Shown here one piece after another: positions 26,498 through 34,745 of a stretch of DNA of 64,000 nucleotides. This DNA comes from Kribbella kalugense. Lineage in GTDB: Bacteria > Actinomycetota > Actinomycetes > Propionibacteriales > Kribbellaceae. The notes beneath the pieces were generated by a model, which worked only from the letters and a program-made list of their open reading frames with translations, searched no databases and was not told where the DNA came from. Position 1 is the first letter of the stretch. Each line of letters opens with the position of its first letter. Both the position numbers and the translations under genes were made by a program. The DNA lies in contig NZ_SODF01000001.1 in NCBI RefSeq assembly GCF_004365875.1, positions 3,038,001 to 3,102,000 of the forward strand, written 5' to 3'.

Positions 26498-27309
26498 TCG
26501 GGCGGCGGGCGGAGTACCGGGTCATCGACGTGCATGCGCATCTCGGGCCGTACTCGTTGTTCTACATCCCCGAATCCGACGCCGCCGCGATGGTCGCGGT
26601 GATGGACCGGACCGGCACCGAGGTGACGGTCCTCTCGGCCAATCGCGCCATCCAGCAGGACGCGCATCTCGGCAACTCGCAGTCGCTCGCGGCGGTCGAC
26701 GCTCATCCGGACCGGATCGCGGCGTACGCGGTCATCAACCCGTGGCAGGATCCCGAGCGCGAGCTCGAGCGGCTCGCGGCCGACGAGCGGTTCGTCGGGA
26801 TCAAAGTCCATCCGACCCTGCACCGCTACCCGGTGACCGGGGCGCGGTACGCCGCCGTGTGGGAGTTCGCCGAGTCGACGGGCTGCCCGGTGCTCAGTCA
26901 CTCCGAGCACCGGTCGCCGTACGACGCTCCGGCGATGTTCGAGACCGTCGCAGAGACGTATCCGGGCAGCTCAGTTGTCCTCGGGCATGCCGGGATCACC
27001 CCGGCCGGGGTCGACGAGGCGATCGAGGCCGCGAGTCGCTACGCGTCGCTGTGGCTGGAAGTGTGCGGTTCGCAGATGACCGGGCCGCTGATCCGCTCGA
27101 TGGTGGACCAGCTCGGCAGCGGCCGGGTGCTGTTCGGCTCGGACTTCCCCTTCATCGACCAGCGCATGTCGCTGGGCCGGGTGGTGTACGCGCCACTGAC
27201 CGAGAGTCAACGTCAAGATGTTCTCAGCGGGAACGCCCGCAAGCTGTTCCGGTGGCGCCCACTACCGGGCGAGTCGGGAGAACGAGGGGTTGACGACACG
27301 GATGAGTGA
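26494..27309 (+). CDS. Amidohydrolase-2 family hydrolase
   Basis: 271 residues, intact active-site set: DVHAHLG at residues 12-18 (HxH), KVHPTLHRY, the SHSEH histidine, VLGHAG and GSDFPF. Family members include uronate lactonases, decarboxylases and other C-O/C-N or C-C bond hydrolases. The GTG start has GGAGGT five bases upstream and overlaps the previous stop. In this sugar-acid setting a lactonase is plausible, not shown. Confidence 0.87.
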   Translation: MIGRRAEYRVIDVHAHLGPYSLFYIPESDAAAMVAVMDRTGTEVTVLSANRAIQQDAHLGNSQSLAAVDAHPDRIAAYAVINPWQDPERELERLAADERFVGIKVHPTLHRYPVTGARYAAVWEFAESTGCPVLSHSEHRSPYDAPAMFETVAETYPGSSVVLGHAGITPAGVDEAIEAASRYASLWLEVCGSQMTGPLIRSMVDQLGSGRVLFGSDFPFIDQRMSLGRVVYAPLTESQRQDVLSGNARKLFRWRPLPGESGERGVDDTDE

Positions 27310-28669
27310 CGAGACGCAGCCGGCTGAGCCGGTGTCGGGTGAGCGGGTGCCCGCGGTGACGGTCGGGTTGTTCGGGCCGCGGCGGCTGGTGAAGACGATG
27401 ACCGAGGTCAGCCAGGAGGTCGCGGAGCGCTCCGCGCACGGGGTCCGGTTCCTGACGGGCGGGTACGACGACCAGGCCGACGCCGAAGAGCGGTACCTCC
27501 GGCTGCGCGACCGGATCGACTCCGCCGTGTTCCCCGGTCCGTGGGCGTTCGACCTGGCTACGACCGGTCACTGGCTCACCGTCCCGTCGACCCACCTCCC
27601 ACTCACCGGCGCCGCGCTGTACGCCGCCTTGCTGCGTGCGTCGCTGACCATCCCCGACGTCGACCTGAGCCGAGTCAGCATCGACTCGCTGTCACTCGCG
27701 GACGTCACCGATGCGTACGGCGAGATCGGCCTCGACACCACACAGGTGTACGACGTCCCGTACGAGGGACCCGAGTCGGTCGCGGGCTTCGCTGCGTTCC
27801 ACCGGGACAAGTGGGAGCGGCAGCACACCACGGTGGCCCTGACCACGATCCTGTCCGTCGAGCGCGAGCTGCGGGCGGACGGCGTACCCGTGCTGCGAAT
27901 TGCGCCGACGCGGTCGAGTGTGCGGGATGCGTTGGAGACCGCGGTTCTGCTCGGCCAGGGCACTCGGATGGGTGCACATCAGCTGGCGATGATCGCCGTA
28001 CAGGTCATACCGACCGGTGGGTCGCGGGCCGAGTCGGGTGACTACTGGCAGCAGGAGCTGGCGCTGCTGACCCACCAGAAGCTGTTGTCCGAGGCACGCC
28101 AGGTCGGTGCGTCGGTGACGCGCCGGTCCGACACGCTGTTCCTGGTCACGACCACACACGGCGCACTGGTGCGGTTGACCGAGCAGTTCACCGTCGCGCC
28201 CTTCCTGGGTGCGCTGACTACACAACTCGGCGTACCGGTCGCTGTTGGTGCTGGGACCGGTCAGACCGCGCGGGCTGCCGAGGCGAACGCACTGATGGCG
28301 GTTGAGGATTCGGTCGCCACCGGTGGGAAGGTCGCGGTGTACCTCGACGGCGGGAGCGATCGGCTCGACCTCGAACCGGGACGGGCGAGCAGCGCATCCG
28401 CGCCGGTGGACGCTACGTCGGCGACCGGCCAGCGGGCGTTCGAGATCGTCACCTCGATCGCCTCGGCAACCAGCCCTTCGCCCGGCCAGCAGGTGGTTGT
28501 CGACGTCGAGAGCGTCGCCGCGATCATGCAGGTCACCCAGCGGACCGGACGGCGAATGCTGAAGGAGCTGGTCGAAGCAGGCCTCGCCTGGCCGTTGCCA
28601 CCGGCCCGTACCGCCGGGGGCGGCCGTCCCCGCCAGCAGTTCAGGTTGCTGACCGAGAAGCTCGATTAA
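27302..28669 (+). CDS. Putative transcriptional regulator of unfamiliar architecture
   Basis: 455 residues. The N-terminal part (about 15-230) looks like an alpha/beta sensor, somewhat like PrpR_N (SVERELRADGVPVLRIAPTR, then SSVRDALETAVLLGQ). The middle (about 240-370) resembles a nucleotide-cyclase/GTP-cyclohydrolase-III-like fold (RRSDTLFLVTTTHGALVRLT). The last 70 residues form a winged helix (VESVAAIMQVTQRTGRRMLK, then GRPRQQFRL). I do not recognise a named family. It sits inside the operon and overlaps its neighbour by eight bases, so it probably controls the locus through the repeat at 20769. Confidence 0.65.
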   Translation: MSDETQPAEPVSGERVPAVTVGLFGPRRLVKTMTEVSQEVAERSAHGVRFLTGGYDDQADAEERYLRLRDRIDSAVFPGPWAFDLATTGHWLTVPSTHLPLTGAALYAALLRASLTIPDVDLSRVSIDSLSLADVTDAYGEIGLDTTQVYDVPYEGPESVAGFAAFHRDKWERQHTTVALTTILSVERELRADGVPVLRIAPTRSSVRDALETAVLLGQGTRMGAHQLAMIAVQVIPTGGSRAESGDYWQQELALLTHQKLLSEARQVGASVTRRSDTLFLVTTTHGALVRLTEQFTVAPFLGALTTQLGVPVAVGAGTGQTARAAEANALMAVEDSVATGGKVAVYLDGGSDRLDLEPGRASSASAPVDATSATGQRAFEIVTSIASATSPSPGQQVVVDVESVAAIMQVTQRTGRRMLKELVEAGLAWPLPPARTAGGGRPRQQFRLLTEKLD

Positions 28670-28689
28670 CGCCGCCCTGGAGGAGAACT

Positions 28690-29988
28690 GTGCAGAGGAC
28701 TCACGACAATGCCGACCGCTTGTACAAGCGTGCCCGGCAGGTGATCGCCGGTGGTGTCTCCAGCGACGCACGGCGCGCTGACCAGCCGTTGTTCGTGGAC
28801 CACGCCAGTGGCTCCGAGCTGTGGGACGTGGACGGCAACCGCTATCTCGACTACGTGCTCGGCCAGGGCCCGAACCTACTCGGCCACGCCGCACCGCTGG
28901 TCGCCGACGCGGTCTCTGCCCAGGTACGTCGCGGCGTCGCGTACGCCGCCCAACACGAGCTCGAAGCACAGGTCGCGGAACGCCTCTGCGCCATGATCCC
29001 GGCAGCCGAGCTCGTCCGTTTCAACACGGTCGGCTCAGAGGCTGTGCACGGCGCGATCCGGCTGGCCCGCGGCCACACCGGACGGCCGAAGATCGTGAAG
29101 TTCGAGGGCAATTACCACGGCTGGCTCGACCCAGTCCTGTACAGCGTGCACCCGGATCTTGCGCTGGCCGGTGACGCCCGGCATCCCACGGCGGTCGGCG
29201 GTACGGCGGGCCAGCCGCGGCACGACGCCGACGACCTGATCGTCCTGCCGTACAACGATCTCCCCGCCGTCGCTGCGCTGTTCGAGCAGAGCGGTGACGA
29301 GATCGCGGCCGTCATCCTCGAACCGCTGTTGTGCAACACCGGCTGCATCACGCCGCAGCCCGGCTACCTCGAAGGACTGCGTGAGCTGACCCGGCAGCAC
29401 GGGTCGTTGCTGATCTTCGACGAGATCATCACCGGCTTCCGGATCGCACCCGGCGGCGCCGGCGAACTGCTCGGCGTCGTACCCGATCTCGCGGCGTTCG
29501 GGAAGGCGATGGCCGGCGGCATGCAGGTGTCCGCGCTGGTCGGCTCGCACGACGTGATGGGGTCGATTGCCAACGGCAAGGTTGCCCACGCGGGCACCTT
29601 CAACTCACACCCGGTCGCGATGGCCGCGGCCCACGCCGTACTGCGGCATCTCGACGAAGACCGTGAGTCCGTCTACCCACCGCTGACCGCGGCAGGCCGG
29701 CGGTTGATGGCCGGCCTGCGCGCGGCTGCTTCGAAACATGGCGTACCCCTTCTCGTCGACGGACCGGGGCCGGTGTTCCAGACCTACATCACTGACCAAG
29801 CAGAGGTGACCGACTATCGATCGTTCGCCGCCTGCGATCGGGCCGCGATGGCTCGGTTCCACGCCGGACTGTTCGCGGCGGGGATCAACATCGTCCCGCG
29901 CGGACTGTGGTTCCTCTCCACCGAGCACACCGCGGACCAGATCGACGAGACTATTGCGGTAGCGGAGTCAGTACTTTCTTCCCTGTAG
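28690..29988 (+). CDS. Class III PLP aminotransferase, GSA-aminomutase-like
   Basis: 432 residues. Resembles glutamate-1-semialdehyde 2,1-aminomutase, with VIAGGVSSDARRADQPLFVD at the start, FEGNYHGW, FDEIITGFR and the PLP lysine in FGKAMAGG. As the seventh gene of a sugar operon it is unlikely to be the heme-pathway HemL; transamination of a sugar-derived aldehyde or amino acid product is more likely. GTG start with GGAGGAG at 28679-28685. The last 38 bases overlap the convergent peptidase gene. Confidence 0.88.
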   Translation: MQRTHDNADRLYKRARQVIAGGVSSDARRADQPLFVDHASGSELWDVDGNRYLDYVLGQGPNLLGHAAPLVADAVSAQVRRGVAYAAQHELEAQVAERLCAMIPAAELVRFNTVGSEAVHGAIRLARGHTGRPKIVKFEGNYHGWLDPVLYSVHPDLALAGDARHPTAVGGTAGQPRHDADDLIVLPYNDLPAVAALFEQSGDEIAAVILEPLLCNTGCITPQPGYLEGLRELTRQHGSLLIFDEIITGFRIAPGGAGELLGVVPDLAAFGKAMAGGMQVSALVGSHDVMGSIANGKVAHAGTFNSHPVAMAAAHAVLRHLDEDRESVYPPLTAAGRRLMAGLRAAASKHGVPLLVDGPGPVFQTYITDQAEVTDYRSFAACDRAAMARFHAGLFAAGINIVPRGLWFLSTEHTADQIDETIAVAESVLSSL

Positions 29989-31546
29989 GCAGCGGATCGA
30001 ACGGCTTGCGGTCCTGCGTGCACGTCGCGCCGTCAGCCGGCGCCTTCAGCTGGGTCAGGTAGTCAGTGATCATCGCGTCGGCGCAGGTGCTCTTGCCGAT
30101 CGTCGTGTGCCCGTAGCCCTCGACCGTGACCATGCGGGCGTCCGGGTACAGGTCGGCGTACGGACGGGTGGCCTCGTACGGCGTCGCCGGGTCGTGCCGG
30201 GTGCCAAAGACGAGTACGGGCTGCTTCACGCTGTTCTTCCACGGGCCGAGGAACGCGTCGCTGTCGCGGATCCCCATGAACTCGCATTGGACTCCGATCC
30301 AGGCTCGGTAGCGACCGAAGTGCGGAGCGCGCTTGTCGGCGGCGTCGGCGTACGCCGGGTACGCGAGCGGTCCCCGACCGGACTGCTTGGCCTCGACGCA
30401 CGGCTGCAGGACGCTGCCGACCGACGTGCTGTAGTCCTCCTTGCGCCGGTTCCACTCGACCAACGCGGTCGGTGCCTTCGCGGCGGCGGCCTTGGTTCGG
30501 TTCATCGTCGAAAGCTCGGCCCACATCTGAGCGAGTGCGGGGAAGCCGGCCGGGTCGTACAGGTTCGAGAACGTGATGGCCACTGCGACGGCGTACGTCA
30601 CCTTGAGCGTGGATCCGTCCGGCATCGGGACATCGATCGGATGGGTCTTCAGCCGCTCCATCGTGCTCTCCACGACGGTCTTCGGATCGCCGAGCGTATT
30701 CAGCGCGCAGTTGGCGGCCGCCTTCTTGCACTCGGCGAGGAACTGCTCGTACGTGTCGTACGCACCGTCGCCCTGCTTCAGCCGGACGCCGACCGGGTTC
30801 GAGTCGCCGTTCGAGCCGGAGTACCACTCCGGGCTCAGCGTGCCGTCGAGCACGAGCGCGCGGACCTTGTTCGGGAACAGCTTCGCGTACGTCGCACCGA
30901 GATACGTGCCGTACGAGTAGCCGATGTACGACAGCTTCTCGTCGCCGACCGCCTGCCGCAGCCGATCCATGTCACGGGCAACGTTCGCGGTCGAGTAGTG
31001 CGCGAGCCGATCCGGTGAAGTAGTCCGGCAGCTGACTGCGATCTTCGCGCTGTCCACGATGAACTGGCGCTCTTCCTTCGCCGTCAGCGGGAACGGCGGG
31101 ACGTTCGCCGTCGCCTTCGCCTCGTCAGCAGCGGTCGGGTAACAGGTGGCGGGGTCCGAGCGGCCCACGCCGCGCGGGTCGAAGCCGAGGATGTCGAACT
31201 TCGCGCGCACCGACGGGGTGTAGATCTGCTGGCCGGCCTGCTGGACGAAGTCGACCCCGGAGCCGCCCGGGCCGCCTGGGTTCGTGAACAACGTGCCGAT
31301 CTTGTGCGCCGCGTCAGTGGCAGGCAATCGGGTCAGCGCGATCGTGGTCGTCGGCCCGTGCGGCTTGTCGTATTCGGTCGGGACCTCGACGGTCGCGCAC
31401 TGGAACGGCTTCAGCTTGGGGTCCGCGCCGCAACTCCCCCAGGCGATCGCCGTCTGGGCTTGAGCCACGGCGGAGGTCATCGGTGTGAGCAGCACCAGGG
31501 CCACACCGGCGACAGACAGTCTTCGAAGGATTCTTCTGGGCGTCAT
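29951..31546 (-). CDS. Secreted tripeptidyl aminopeptidase-like alpha/beta hydrolase
   Basis: 531 residues with a signal peptide (cut near AVAQAQ). It has NPGGPGGSG (oxyanion region), the nucleophile elbow GYSYGTY, the Asp in TRHDPATPYE and the His in GYGHTT, and the TAP-like C-terminal domain with paired cysteines. Streptomyces SlpD/SlpE/Tap relatives remove tripeptides from exported proteins. It is alone, between the sugar locus and clpX. Confidence 0.9.
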   Translation of the reverse strand: MTPRRILRRLSVAGVALVLLTPMTSAVAQAQTAIAWGSCGADPKLKPFQCATVEVPTEYDKPHGPTTTIALTRLPATDAAHKIGTLFTNPGGPGGSGVDFVQQAGQQIYTPSVRAKFDILGFDPRGVGRSDPATCYPTAADEAKATANVPPFPLTAKEERQFIVDSAKIAVSCRTTSPDRLAHYSTANVARDMDRLRQAVGDEKLSYIGYSYGTYLGATYAKLFPNKVRALVLDGTLSPEWYSGSNGDSNPVGVRLKQGDGAYDTYEQFLAECKKAAANCALNTLGDPKTVVESTMERLKTHPIDVPMPDGSTLKVTYAVAVAITFSNLYDPAGFPALAQMWAELSTMNRTKAAAAKAPTALVEWNRRKEDYSTSVGSVLQPCVEAKQSGRGPLAYPAYADAADKRAPHFGRYRAWIGVQCEFMGIRDSDAFLGPWKNSVKQPVLVFGTRHDPATPYEATRPYADLYPDARMVTVEGYGHTTIGKSTCADAMITDYLTQLKAPADGATCTQDRKPFDPLPTGKKVLTPLPQ

Positions 31547-31594
31547 GTCACCGACCGTAGGCGGGTGACCTCTCAGGTCGCGTCCACCACGAGA

Positions 31595-31634
31595 AGGAGG
31601 CCGGGAACCCGCCTCACGGCGGACCCGGCCTCCT
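31595..31634 (-). terminator. clpX terminator
   Basis: AGGAGGCCGGG (31595-31605) and CCCGGCCTCCT (31624-31634) form a perfect 11-base stem, 15 bases beyond the clpX stop on the minus strand. Confidence 0.8.
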
Positions 31635-31649
31635 GCTGACAGCGGTGGT

Positions 31650-32942
31650 TCAGGCGCTCTTCTCGCGGCGCTGCTTGCGCTCGAGCTGGTCGCGCGGGAT
31701 CAGCGTCGGGTTCACGTTCTCCAGGACGACCTCGCCGGTGACGACGACCTTCGCGACGTCCTCGCGGCTCGGCACCTCGTACATCACGTTCAGGAGGACT
31801 TCCTCCATGATCGCCCGCAGGCCGCGGGCGCCGGTGCCACGCAGCAGCGCCTGGTCGGCGATCGCCTCGACCGCGTCCTCGTCGAACTCCAGCTCGACGT
31901 TGTCGATCTCGAACAGCCGCCGGTACTGCTTGACCAGCGCGTTCTTCGGCTCCGACAGGATCTTGATCAGCGCGTCCCGGTCCAGCGGGGACACGGTGGT
32001 GATGACCGGGAGGCGGCCAATGAACTCGGGGATCAGACCGAACTTGAGCAGATCCTCCGGCATCACATCGGCGTACCCGCCGGCCTCTTTGGGCTTCTCC
32101 GGCTCGCGGGAGGTGTTGAAGCCGAGGGTCTTCTTGCCGACCCGCTGCTCGACCATGTGGTCCAGGCCGGCGAACGCGCCGCCGACGATGAACAGCACGT
32201 TGGTGGTGTCGATCTGGATGAACTCCTGATGCGGGTGCTTGCGTCCACCCTGCGGCGGCACCGAGGCCGTCGTACCTTCCAGGATCTTCAGCAGCGCCTG
32301 CTGGACACCCTCGCCGGAAACATCGCGGGTGATCGACGGGTTCTCGCTCTTGCGGGCGATCTTGTCGACCTCGTCGATGTAGATGATCCCGGTCTCGGCC
32401 TTCTTGACGTCGTAGTCGGCCGCCTGGATCAGCTTCAGCAGGATGTTCTCGACGTCCTCGCCGACGTACCCCGCCTCGGTCAGCGCCGTCGCGTCCGCGA
32501 TCGCGAACGGGACGTTCAGCATCCGGGCCAGCGTCTGGGCGAGGTAGGTCTTGCCGCAGCCGGTCGGGCCGATCAGCAGGATGTTCGACTTGGCCAGCTC
32601 GACGGCCTCGTCCTTCGCGTGCCGTCCCGCGCTCGACGCGCCCTGGCCGTCACGGACCCGCTTGTAGTGGTTGTACACCGCCACCGCGAGTGCCTTCTTC
32701 GCCACGTCCTGTCCGACGACGTACGCGTTGAGGAAGTCGTAGATCTCCCGCGGCTTCGGCAGCTCGGTGAGTCCGACCTCGGAGCCCTCGTTCAGCTCCT
32801 CCTCGATGATCTCGTTGCAGAGATCGATGCATTCATCGCAGATGTAGACGCCGGGACCGGCGATGAGCTTCTTGACCTGCTTCTGACTCTTTCCGCAGAA
32901 CGAGCACTTGAGCAGATCGCCGCCGTCACCAATGCGTGCCAC
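31650..32942 (-). CDS. clpX: ClpX, ATPase subunit of the Clp protease
   Basis: 430 residues. AAA+ unfoldase that feeds tagged proteins into ClpP. Zinc-binding domain cysteines C13, C16, C35 and C38; Walker A GPTGCGKT at 125-132; IYIDEVDK Walker B; the ClpP-docking IGF loop appears as LGF (in KKTLGFNTS). Length is normal for the family. It lies downstream of clpP2 in the same direction, separated by 172 bases with a hairpin, so it probably has its own promoter. Confidence 0.97.
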   Translation of the reverse strand: MARIGDGGDLLKCSFCGKSQKQVKKLIAGPGVYICDECIDLCNEIIEEELNEGSEVGLTELPKPREIYDFLNAYVVGQDVAKKALAVAVYNHYKRVRDGQGASSAGRHAKDEAVELAKSNILLIGPTGCGKTYLAQTLARMLNVPFAIADATALTEAGYVGEDVENILLKLIQAADYDVKKAETGIIYIDEVDKIARKSENPSITRDVSGEGVQQALLKILEGTTASVPPQGGRKHPHQEFIQIDTTNVLFIVGGAFAGLDHMVEQRVGKKTLGFNTSREPEKPKEAGGYADVMPEDLLKFGLIPEFIGRLPVITTVSPLDRDALIKILSEPKNALVKQYRRLFEIDNVELEFDEDAVEAIADQALLRGTGARGLRAIMEEVLLNVMYEVPSREDVAKVVVTGEVVLENVNPTLIPRDQLERKQRREKSA

Positions 32943-33050
32943 CGGGACAGATCCCTTCTATGCGTGTCGAACTATGGGCCGGGAGGGCGTGGAAACAGGT
33001 ACCCCGATCCGTTCTTGACGGTACCCCGTCCGGGGCCGAAACGCCGCGCC

Positions 33051-33080
33051 CGCCACCGGGTTGTGACTACGCCGGTGGCG
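33051..33080 (-). terminator. Hairpin between clpP2 and clpX
   Basis: CGCCACCGG (33051-33059) and CCGGTGGCG (33072-33080) form a perfect 9-base stem with a 12-base loop, 35 bases after the clpP2 stop on the minus strand. Best read as the terminator of the clpP1-clpP2 transcript. Confidence 0.6.
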
Positions 33081-33114
33081 AACGCGTCAGGCCCTTGACA
33101 GCCCGTCGTACGGA

Positions 33115-33726
33115 TCAGACGCCGGCCGGGACCGGGGTCTTGAGGCTCTGCAGGACGTCGTCGATCAGGCCGTACTCGATGGCCTGGTCGGCGGTCAGGA
33201 ACTTGTCCCGCTCGATGTCGCGCGACACTTCCTCGTGCGACTTGCCGCTGGCGTCGGCGATCATCTTCTCCAGCAGCGCGCGCAGGCGGAGGATCTCGTT
33301 CGCCTGGATCTCGATGTCGCTGGACTGACCGTAGGTGCCCTCGGTGGCCGGCTGGTGGATGATGATCCGACTGTTCGGCAGCGCCAGGCGCTTACCCGGC
33401 GTACCGGCCGCGAGCAGCACCGCCGCCGCGGAGGCCGCCTGACCGAGGCAGACGGTCTGGACGTCCGGCTTGATGTAGCGGACGGTGTCGTAGATCGCGG
33501 TCAGCGCCGTGAACGAGCCGCCCGGGGAGTTGATGTAGATGCTGATGTCGCGATCGGAGTCCATCGACTGCAGGCACAGCAGCTGCGCCATCACCGCGTT
33601 CGCGATCTCGTCGGTGATCGGCGTACCGAGGAAGATGATCCGGTCCTCGAACAGCTTCGTGTAGGGGTCGATCCGGCGCATGCCGTACGACGTGCGCTCC
33701 TCCCACTGCGGGATGAAGTAATTCAT
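33115..33726 (-). CDS. clpP2: ATP-dependent Clp protease proteolytic subunit ClpP2
   Basis: 203-residue serine peptidase of the Clp ring. Catalytic triad visible: Ser99 in GQAASAA, His124 in IIIHQP, Asp170 in SRDIERD. The N-terminus (MNYFIPQWEERTSYG) is the ClpP2 form of actinobacteria, which works as a mixed ring with ClpP1. It is 29 bases downstream of clpP1. Confidence 0.96.
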   Translation of the reverse strand: MNYFIPQWEERTSYGMRRIDPYTKLFEDRIIFLGTPITDEIANAVMAQLLCLQSMDSDRDISIYINSPGGSFTALTAIYDTVRYIKPDVQTVCLGQAASAAAVLLAAGTPGKRLALPNSRIIIHQPATEGTYGQSSDIEIQANEILRLRALLEKMIADASGKSHEEVSRDIERDKFLTADQAIEYGLIDDVLQSLKTPVPAGV

Positions 33727-33755
33727 GATGCGTCCTTAACTGACGGAGTGGGAGA

Positions 33756-34379
33756 TCAGGAGTTCGGGCTGCCGGAGCTGAGCTGCGCGGCGCTGGCGAC
33801 CACGTGGTCGATGAAGCCGTAGTCCTTCGCCGCGTCGGCGGTGAACCAGCGGTCGCGGTCGGCGTCGTTCTCGACCTGCTCGAGCGGCTGGCCGGTGTGC
33901 TCCGCGATCAGCTTGAACAGCTGCGCCTTGATGTGCAGCGACTGCTCGGCCTGGATCTTGATGTCCGACGCCGTACCGCCCATACCGCCGGACGGCTGGT
34001 GCATCATGATCCGCGCGTGCGGCAGCGCGTAGCGCTTGTTCTTCGCGCCGGCGCAGAGCAGGAACTGGCCCATCGAGGCGGCCAGGCCCATCCCGACGGT
34101 GGCGACGTCGTTGGAGATCCACTGCATGGTGTCGTAGATCGCCATGCCGGAGTCCACCGAACCACCCGGCGAGTTGATGTACAGCCAGATGTCCTGGTTG
34201 GGGTCCTCGGCGTTGAGGAGCAGCATCTGCGCGCAGATCGCGTTCGCGTTGTCGTCGCGAACCTCGGACCCCAGGAAGATGATCCGGTTCTGCAGCAGGC
34301 GCTGGTAGATGTGGTCGTCGAGTCCGCCGGATCCGTTGCCGCCCGCGGCGGTGGGGCTGGCTGCAAATGTCTCGTTCAC
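33756..34379 (-). CDS. clpP1: ATP-dependent Clp protease proteolytic subunit ClpP1
   Basis: 207 residues. Catalytic Ser102 in GLAASMG, His127 in IMMHQP, Asp about 172 in ENDADRDRW. An N-terminal Gly-rich extension of about 20 residues would be a processed propeptide. First gene of the clpP1-clpP2 operon; a ClgR-like box lies about 50 bases upstream of its ATG. Confidence 0.96.
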   Translation of the reverse strand: MNETFAASPTAAGGNGSGGLDDHIYQRLLQNRIIFLGSEVRDDNANAICAQMLLLNAEDPNQDIWLYINSPGGSVDSGMAIYDTMQWISNDVATVGMGLAASMGQFLLCAGAKNKRYALPHARIMMHQPSGGMGGTASDIKIQAEQSLHIKAQLFKLIAEHTGQPLEQVENDADRDRWFTADAAKDYGFIDHVVASAAQLSSGSPNS

Positions 34380-34429
34380 AAAGCCGACATTACTGGTCGG
34401 CGGCGACAGACCTAAGGCTGGGCCACAGG

Positions 34430-34447
34430 TGTTCGCTCACGGCGCAC
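34430..34447. promoter_or_regulatory. ClgR-like box upstream of clpP1
   Basis: TGTTCGCTCACGGCGCAC fits the ClgR site as I recall it from Corynebacterium (CGCYNANRGCG core, A/T-flanked), with every core position matched and one outer mismatch. ClgR activates clpP1P2 in several actinobacteria. The clgR gene is not in this window. Confidence 0.6.
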
Positions 34448-34697
34448 CGTTGTGCCTGCTCTGTCTGCTGTGAGCGAATTCGGCGCGGTTTCACCACCCG
34501 CACAGGACAACGGACCCCGACTCCTCGACGGTTGCCTCGTCAGGTACTTCGGGGCGGTCGGTGCGCTCGGCGTCCCGCCGTACCTCTGGCTCCTCGAGCA
34601 GCGCGGCCACACCCCGGTCCTTCCCTCGGAAATCGTTTCACCAGCCACGCTAGGTGGTCGATCCGTCAGTTTCCTTACGACCGGTTCGCGAAATGCG

Positions 34698-34733
34698 AAC
34701 GGCCCGGACCCCTGCGACGGGGTCCGGGCCGTT
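34698..34733 (-). terminator. tig terminator
   Basis: AACGGCCCGGACCCC (34698-34712) and its exact complement (34719-34733) form a perfect 15-base stem with a 6-base loop, 13 bases beyond the tig stop. Confidence 0.88.
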
Positions 34734-34745
34734 ACGGCGTACTGC

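Larger units (their letters stand above)
34380..34745. other. 366-base intergenic region between clpP1 and tig
   Basis: I see no gene here. It holds the clpP1 promoter side, with a ClgR-like box (34430-34447) and a second half-site forming TTCGCTCAC/GTGAGCGAA (34432-34440 with about 34480), and the tig terminator (34698-34733). The middle part has no recognisable feature. Confidence 0.75.

Noticed and set aside
28690..29988. HemL of the heme pathway
   Set aside because: Although GSA-aminomutase-like, it is the last gene of a sugar operon with no heme genes nearby.
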